Shown here one piece after another: positions 5,972-9,554 of a stretch of DNA of 9,554 nt. The stretch is taken from the NCBI GenBank assembly GCA_013329355.1, contig DUKK01000055.1, positions 1 through 9,554 of the forward strand, written 5' to 3'. The translations under genes and the position numbers were made by a program. The notes under the pieces were generated by a model. That model ran no database searches and had not been told where the DNA came from. It saw only the letters and a list, made by a program, of their open reading frames with translations. Origin of the DNA: Candidatus Poseidoniaceae archaeon. GTDB taxonomy: Archaea; Thermoplasmatota; Poseidoniia; Poseidoniales; Poseidoniaceae. The stretch's first letter is position 1, and each line of letters starts with the position of its first letter.

Positions 5972-7189
5972 GTGACTAAGAAATTTAAATGGCGAGATAA
6001 CCCAAATATATTGGCAAAACTAATCGATGCAAATAATCTGAATACGTGGAAATCTCAGGAAGTTGTGCTAAAACCAAATGAGGCCTGTGCATTTATTGTC
6101 GATGGCAGAATTGGCGATATCCTAACAGAGAAAGTAGTCGGCAACATTGCAGGAGGCTTCAACAGATTCATTGGTGACATGATGGGTATTACTGCTAAAG
6201 ATCGCAGACTATTATTTGCCATGACTGGTCCTGCAGATATCTCAATCCCATTCTCTGGCAATCTTCCCAATGGCAGTAATGTCAATGGTTTTGCTAATGT
6301 GAGGGTCCAAATACGTCATGATGACATACCAAAACTCCTCAACATGTTTGCTAACAGTGCACCAATGCTTGACCGAAAACGCCTGGCAGAAGTATTGCAC
6401 AATGAGATAATGATGCGCGTCATCAATCCTACTTTAGCTGAGTGTGAGGATGAAATTTACCTCCGCAGTTCGGCCCTGCAAGAGAAATTCGAAATGCGGG
6501 CCGAGGTTGAATTGAGGGCGACATTAGGAACCCTCGGTTTTACCTTGCTGAAAGCATTCATGACATCGAACCAAACTGATAACGAAAAAATCAGCGAACT
6601 GCAGGCACAACTGTCTGCTGCTACAAATACCGAAGGCGCCCATGCGGAGGCACTTATTGAAAGAATTGCAATTCGAGAGGCAGCCACCATACGCCGAATT
6701 GAATGTGAAGTTAACATTGCTAAGGCAGAGGCTGCAGGTAAAGTTACGGTTGAAATGCAGTTAGAATTGAAGGAGTTGCGTAAACAAGAAGCACAGTGGG
6801 AAGCAGAGCTAAAACGCGATGAAGGTCAACTGAATTTGCGAATGAAAGAATCAAGTCATAAGACTGAACAGGCAATGGCACTATTTGAACAGGTTCAGGC
6901 TAATAAACGGGCGCGAATAAGGCAACAGATTGACCATCAAGATCAACGAATGGATAAGCAAAATGAACTACAGGTTCGGATGATGGAAATGGCGGCCGAA
7001 AATGACGCGTTGACGCCAGAGGTGATGCAAGAATTCCTTCGCCAACAAACCGCGCAAAAAGCTGTTGATGGTCCCGGTGGCGAGGCTGATGTGCCTCAAT
7101 CTAAGCCCCAAGAATATGATTGCAATGAGTGTGCCAAACCAGTCATGGTTGGTTGGAATACCTGCCCACATTGCGGCATCGGTTTGTGA
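5972..7189 (+). CDS. SPFH-like (band 7 superfamily) protein with long charged helical region and C-terminal zinc ribbon
   Basis: A 405-residue cytoplasmic protein with three visible parts. Residues about 25-200 resemble the SPFH-like core of proteins often labelled virion core protein or YdjI-like: the VVLKPNEACAFIVDGRIGD stretch (31-49), a beta-rich segment ending in RVQIRHDD (111-118), then helices with MMRVINPTLAE (147-157) and LRATLGTLGFTL (181-192). Residues about 203-345 form a charged, Glu/Lys/Arg/Gln-rich helix with coiled-coil character, as in proteins that oligomerise at membranes. The tail carries a zinc ribbon: Cys384-x2-Cys387 and Cys398-x2-Cys401, ten residues apart, ending four residues before the C-terminus. 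There is no transmembrane segment, unlike stomatin or flotillin. The family assignment is by pattern and moderately sure; helical region and ribbon are clear. It ends the operon, and the next gene has its own promoter. Confidence 0.7.
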   Translation: MTKKFKWRDNPNILAKLIDANNLNTWKSQEVVLKPNEACAFIVDGRIGDILTEKVVGNIAGGFNRFIGDMMGITAKDRRLLFAMTGPADISIPFSGNLPNGSNVNGFANVRVQIRHDDIPKLLNMFANSAPMLDRKRLAEVLHNEIMMRVINPTLAECEDEIYLRSSALQEKFEMRAEVELRATLGTLGFTLLKAFMTSNQTDNEKISELQAQLSAATNTEGAHAEALIERIAIREAATIRRIECEVNIAKAEAAGKVTVEMQLELKELRKQEAQWEAELKRDEGQLNLRMKESSHKTEQAMALFEQVQANKRARIRQQIDHQDQRMDKQNELQVRMMEMAAENDALTPEVMQEFLRQQTAQKAVDGPGGEADVPQSKPQEYDCNECAKPVMVGWNTCPHCGIGL

Positions 7190-7201
7190 GTTCACCTAGC
7201 G

Positions 7202-7229
7202 TTTATAATCAATTGACAAGGTTATAATC
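7202..7229 (+). promoter_or_regulatory. TATA box and direct repeat TTATAATC before the PAP2 gene; likely leaderless promoter
   Basis: The 40-base gap between the SPFH-like stop and ATG 7230 contains TTTATAAT (7202-7209), centred about 25 bases before the ATG. That is the spacing expected when an archaeal transcript starts at or next to the start codon, and no Shine-Dalgarno is seen. The octamer TTATAATC occurs twice (7203-7210 and 7222-7229), 19 bases apart, and each copy is followed by a related tail (AATTGACAA and ATGTCAA). The second copy abuts the ATG and could be a regulator half-site. Confidence 0.5.
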
Positions 7230-7970
7230 ATGTCAATCAAGTTGGGCTCTAAACCTTGGCGTATATGGAGCAGCCACTGGAATAGGCGAAGCGAAATATA
7301 CGGGCTACGCCTACCAGCAGCACTGATTTCAGCAATCATTTTTGGCTGTGGTTTTGGTTATCTTGCAACAAACCATTTTGCTAACTGGCGAGATTGGCAG
7401 GCATTCGATCCACAAATTGGTTTAGATACAATGATTCCGTTCCTACCATGGATGATAATTCCTTACGCTACACTTTACCTCTATTATCCGATGGCGGCAG
7501 TTTTAGGTATGAAAAACGCAGATACACAGCGGGAAAATGTCATTTTTCATCAAACCTTTTTGCTACTTACCTGGATAATCTTTGCAATCTTCATCCTGTT
7601 ACCCGTGGAAGTCGATATTCGTGATGAGGTTTCTGGTGTTGAGCTTGGAGTATTCCAGGGCGTCTATGATTTACTGCATGCTGTCGACACACCATGGAAC
7701 GCATGGCCATCGCTTCATATCGTCCAAAGTTTACTAGCGGTATTCGCAGTTACCCGCTGGTATAACAGCGCAGGAAAAAGGTGGCATATCAGATTTTTAT
7801 GGTTTGCATGGATTATGCTTGTGCTTTCTGTTGTTGCAACAAAGCAACATTTTGTCTGGGATGTTGCTAGTGGGATCATTATTGCAACGGTTGCCTGGAA
7901 ATTCTGGATTCTTCCTCTAATGAAAAATTCACATAACGAAGAGGTTGTTGCCAGTTTTGAGGCACTGTGA
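7230..7970 (+). CDS. PAP2-superfamily integral membrane phosphatase or lipid head-group transferase
   Basis: A 246-residue protein with about six membrane segments (roughly 29-46, 68-90, 108-125, 160-177, 186-205 and 209-230). It has the PAP2 active-site pattern near the outer membrane face: WPSLH (159-163, with His163) replaces the usual PSGH, and S200-x6-H207-x3-D211 in SVVATKQHFVWD is the phosphate-binding/nucleophile motif. The KQH form, without the usual Arg after Ser200, is common in the Aur1/inositolphosphotransferase-like branch, which moves phosphorylated head groups, as well as in uncharacterised PAP2 phosphatases. The first classical motif (KxxxxxxRP) is not obvious. Substrates could be polyprenyl or archaeal lipid phosphates; the sequence does not decide. 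It is probably transcribed on its own and converges on the thioredoxin-CcdA gene with no spacer. Confidence 0.82.
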   Translation: MSIKLGSKPWRIWSSHWNRRSEIYGLRLPAALISAIIFGCGFGYLATNHFANWRDWQAFDPQIGLDTMIPFLPWMIIPYATLYLYYPMAAVLGMKNADTQRENVIFHQTFLLLTWIIFAIFILLPVEVDIRDEVSGVELGVFQGVYDLLHAVDTPWNAWPSLHIVQSLLAVFAVTRWYNSAGKRWHIRFLWFAWIMLVLSVVATKQHFVWDVASGIIIATVAWKFWILPLMKNSHNEEVVASFEAL

Positions 7971-9437
7971 TCAGCCAAACACCGCACTCACTGCGTCTCT
8001 ATTTGTCAAATACAAGGTAAGGCTTATTCCAGCCATTATCATCATCCAGGAACCGACCATCTTGATCATACCTGTGGCCCTTCGCAGGAAATTTATCATG
8101 ACTTGACGGCCTAATCCAACCAATACTGTAACCGCTATCATTAAAATCAGTAATCCAGCCATTAGGCCACCAATACCCAGAGTAATTGCGCTGCCACCGA
8201 GTGTGCTGAGATAAAGGACGAAAGGTAGCACTGCTGCTGCTGTGCAATCTATTGAGGCTGCTGCGTAACCGATACCATACAAATACATGTTTCTACGGGG
8301 AGTGAATATTTCATCATCTTCGGTCGTAGAGTACTTATCAACAAACTTTTGCACAAAGCCCATGACATGCGAGGTCACGCCGAGCAACATCATAGAACCT
8401 AAAATAATCAGTAATATTGCAATACCAACTGCAATTAAGTGCACCAAACCAGACTTTTGAAATGCCTCCCCCATCAATATTGCTACGATGCCGATAAGAA
8501 GGAAGAAAGTCCACATTCCAAAGCCTGACAGCGAACCAATAATCACCGGGCTTGGCATCTTGTTCCTTAGCTTTCCAGCAGCGATAAGTTCGTCCTCACG
8601 CGCTCCAAGAGACAAATAGTAAGAAATGAAACCTGGTAATACCGGAAAGGCGCACGGGGAAAAGTAAACCAAGATTGACAGAATCATACCAAGGGCAAAT
8701 ACAGCAACGTAAGAGGTAGACGGCTCCTCCCAAGCAATGCGTAAACCCGCTGTTTCCTCTACTTGTGAACTTAATGCTAACTCAACAACTGAGTCGAAAG
8801 AGCGCCACTTATCTGTTGGAGACCCGGTTGCCTGACGCTCGATAATGTAGCCTTCCTCATCAATTACCATCACTACCGGAATTTGACCAGTACCAGCCGT
8901 TGTGAACAGCCTGACAGGGTCCGTCACCTTCCCATCTGCTAATATTCCCGAATCAACATTACCCATCCCGGTGGGATATAGTGGCACATCGTAATTTGCG
9001 TCTGACTCATTTAGGTAAGCAAGATCTTCGCCATACCAACTGCCATATGCAATTATGTGGAAAGATTTTCCTGATTCATTTGCCATGTCTTTCCAATCTG
9101 CCATACGATCTTCTAGGTGATACTGAACTGCATGGCAATTGCTACAATCATGTGCCATCATATCGAATACTATCACCGAACCACGTAAGTTATCGAGATT
9201 AAACCAACCTGTCTCATTGACCAATTCTGACTCAACACCAGTTCGATTAAGTGACTCAAACACTATGTTAGGAATCGGTTCTGGGTCGGCATCAGATTGG
9301 AATATGTCATCCATACTATCAAACATAGACAGCGCAGCGAAGGAAATAGCAACAAACATAATTCCTGCAATGACAAATGCCTTCCAGGTTTCAAGTCGCT
9401 TGAAGACACCCAGATCCATGGTATCTACCAGCCCCAT
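7971..9437 (-). CDS. Thioredoxin-CcdA fusion: membrane thiol-disulfide electron carrier (DsbD-like logic)
   Basis: A 488-residue protein that should carry reducing equivalents from cytoplasmic thioredoxin across the membrane to an outward-facing domain. An N-terminal anchor (about 20-37) precedes an extracytoplasmic thioredoxin-like domain (about 55-225) with the redox motif CSNC (Cys98, Cys101) and the cis-proline segment GQIPVVMVID (Pro187). The C-terminal CcdA/DsbD-type domain (about 240-485) has roughly six membrane helices and the two expected intramembrane cysteines: Cys262 in YFSPCAFPVLPGF and Cys398 in AASIDCTAAAVLPF. All four redox cysteines are therefore present in one chain. The order is the reverse of DsbD, whose C-terminal domain is thioredoxin-like. 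Targets may be secreted disulfide proteins or c-type cytochrome assembly. Its TGA directly abuts the TGA of the PAP2 gene. The ATG at 9437 has no Shine-Dalgarno; a TATA-like element lies 18-26 bases upstream. Confidence 0.85.
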   Translation of the reverse strand: MGLVDTMDLGVFKRLETWKAFVIAGIMFVAISFAALSMFDSMDDIFQSDADPEPIPNIVFESLNRTGVESELVNETGWFNLDNLRGSVIVFDMMAHDCSNCHAVQYHLEDRMADWKDMANESGKSFHIIAYGSWYGEDLAYLNESDANYDVPLYPTGMGNVDSGILADGKVTDPVRLFTTAGTGQIPVVMVIDEEGYIIERQATGSPTDKWRSFDSVVELALSSQVEETAGLRIAWEEPSTSYVAVFALGMILSILVYFSPCAFPVLPGFISYYLSLGAREDELIAAGKLRNKMPSPVIIGSLSGFGMWTFFLLIGIVAILMGEAFQKSGLVHLIAVGIAILLIILGSMMLLGVTSHVMGFVQKFVDKYSTTEDDEIFTPRRNMYLYGIGYAAASIDCTAAAVLPFVLYLSTLGGSAITLGIGGLMAGLLILMIAVTVLVGLGRQVMINFLRRATGMIKMVGSWMMIMAGISLTLYLTNRDAVSAVFG

Positions 9438-9491
9438 AATTTAGCCTAGACATGATATTTATTGAAACAATCCGTGTTAGGTTTCAAATTA
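9438..9491. promoter_or_regulatory. Short divergent promoter region
   Basis: Only 54 bases separate the thioredoxin-CcdA start (minus strand) from the next plus-strand start. An AT-rich element GATATTTATT (9454-9463; AATAAATATC on the minus strand) is centred about 21 bases upstream of ATG 9437 and about 33 bases upstream of ATG 9492, so one TATA-like box could serve either or both directions. No Shine-Dalgarno is visible for either gene, suggesting leaderless transcripts. Confidence 0.4.
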
Positions 9492-9554
9492 ATGGCTGAT
9501 TTCTCAACCATTCGAGGTCTGAGATATACAACTGACGAATGTCGTCTAAGCCTA
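9492..9554 (+). CDS. N-terminus of a DUF1015-like protein, cut by the window edge
   Basis: An ATG at 9492 opens 21 codons that run off the window. The visible peptide contains FSTIRGLRYTTDECRLSL, which resembles the typical beginning of DUF1015 proteins (M-A-x-x-x-PFRGLRY followed by a conserved VAPPYDVI that would lie just beyond the edge). DUF1015 proteins are soluble, of unknown function, and usually over 400 residues. The call depends on very little sequence and on recall of the family's N-terminal pattern. The divergent arrangement and the AT-rich region upstream agree with a real gene start. Confidence 0.5.
   Translation, partial: MADFSTIRGLRYTTDECRLSL

Noticed and set aside
9139..9444. 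Plus-strand 101-codon frame opposite the thioredoxin-CcdA gene
   Set aside because: It mirrors the anchor and linker of the minus-strand protein, is Ser/Thr-rich without motifs, and has no start signal.
1..9554. Search by eye for CRISPR arrays, tRNA genes, transposases and attachment-site repeats
   Set aside because: No regularly spaced repeats, no tRNA-like cloverleaf motif and no transposase or integrase motif were found.

Overview
The window looks like chromosomal DNA of an archaeon, most likely a marine Thermoplasmatota-type euryarchaeote (Marine Group II / Poseidoniales would fit). This placement is an inference. It rests on an HTH-ThiN (ThiR-type) regulator, a family known from archaea; on start sites that are Shine-Dalgarno led inside an operon (AGGAGGTG, AGGTGG) but have a TATA-like box about 25 bases upstream of the ATG where a gene seems to be transcribed alone; and on an acidic, Asp/Thr/Asn-rich lipoprotein. 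No rRNA, tRNA, transposase or CRISPR array was seen.

Layout: (1) 1-692, minus strand: N-terminal half of a group II PLP-dependent amino acid decarboxylase of the glutamate/cysteine sulfinate/aspartate type, cut by the window edge. (2) 693-1018: AT-rich divergent intergenic region with several inverted repeats and an ATGCAT cluster; candidate operators. (3) 1019-7189, plus strand: six tightly packed genes. They are a ThiR-like regulator, a ThiB-like thiamine-binding lipoprotein, a ThiP-like two-domain permease, a ThiQ-like ATPase, an unrecognised 178-residue helical protein, and an SPFH-like protein with a long charged helical region and a C-terminal zinc ribbon. (4) 7230-7970: a PAP2-family membrane enzyme behind its own apparently leaderless promoter. 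(5) 7971-9437, minus strand: a thioredoxin-CcdA fusion, convergent with the PAP2 gene with no base between the two stop codons. (6) 9492-9554: the first 21 codons of a divergent gene that resembles the start of DUF1015 proteins.

How they work together: the regulator probably senses a thiamine phosphate through its ThiN domain and controls its own operon, which encodes a complete ABC importer for thiamine (or a precursor). The last two operon genes have no obvious link to thiamine; their tight coupling to each other and to the transporter is the least explained part of the window. The PAP2 enzyme (lipid phosphate or head-group chemistry) and the thioredoxin-CcdA fusion (thiol electrons moved across the membrane) are envelope functions encoded separately.
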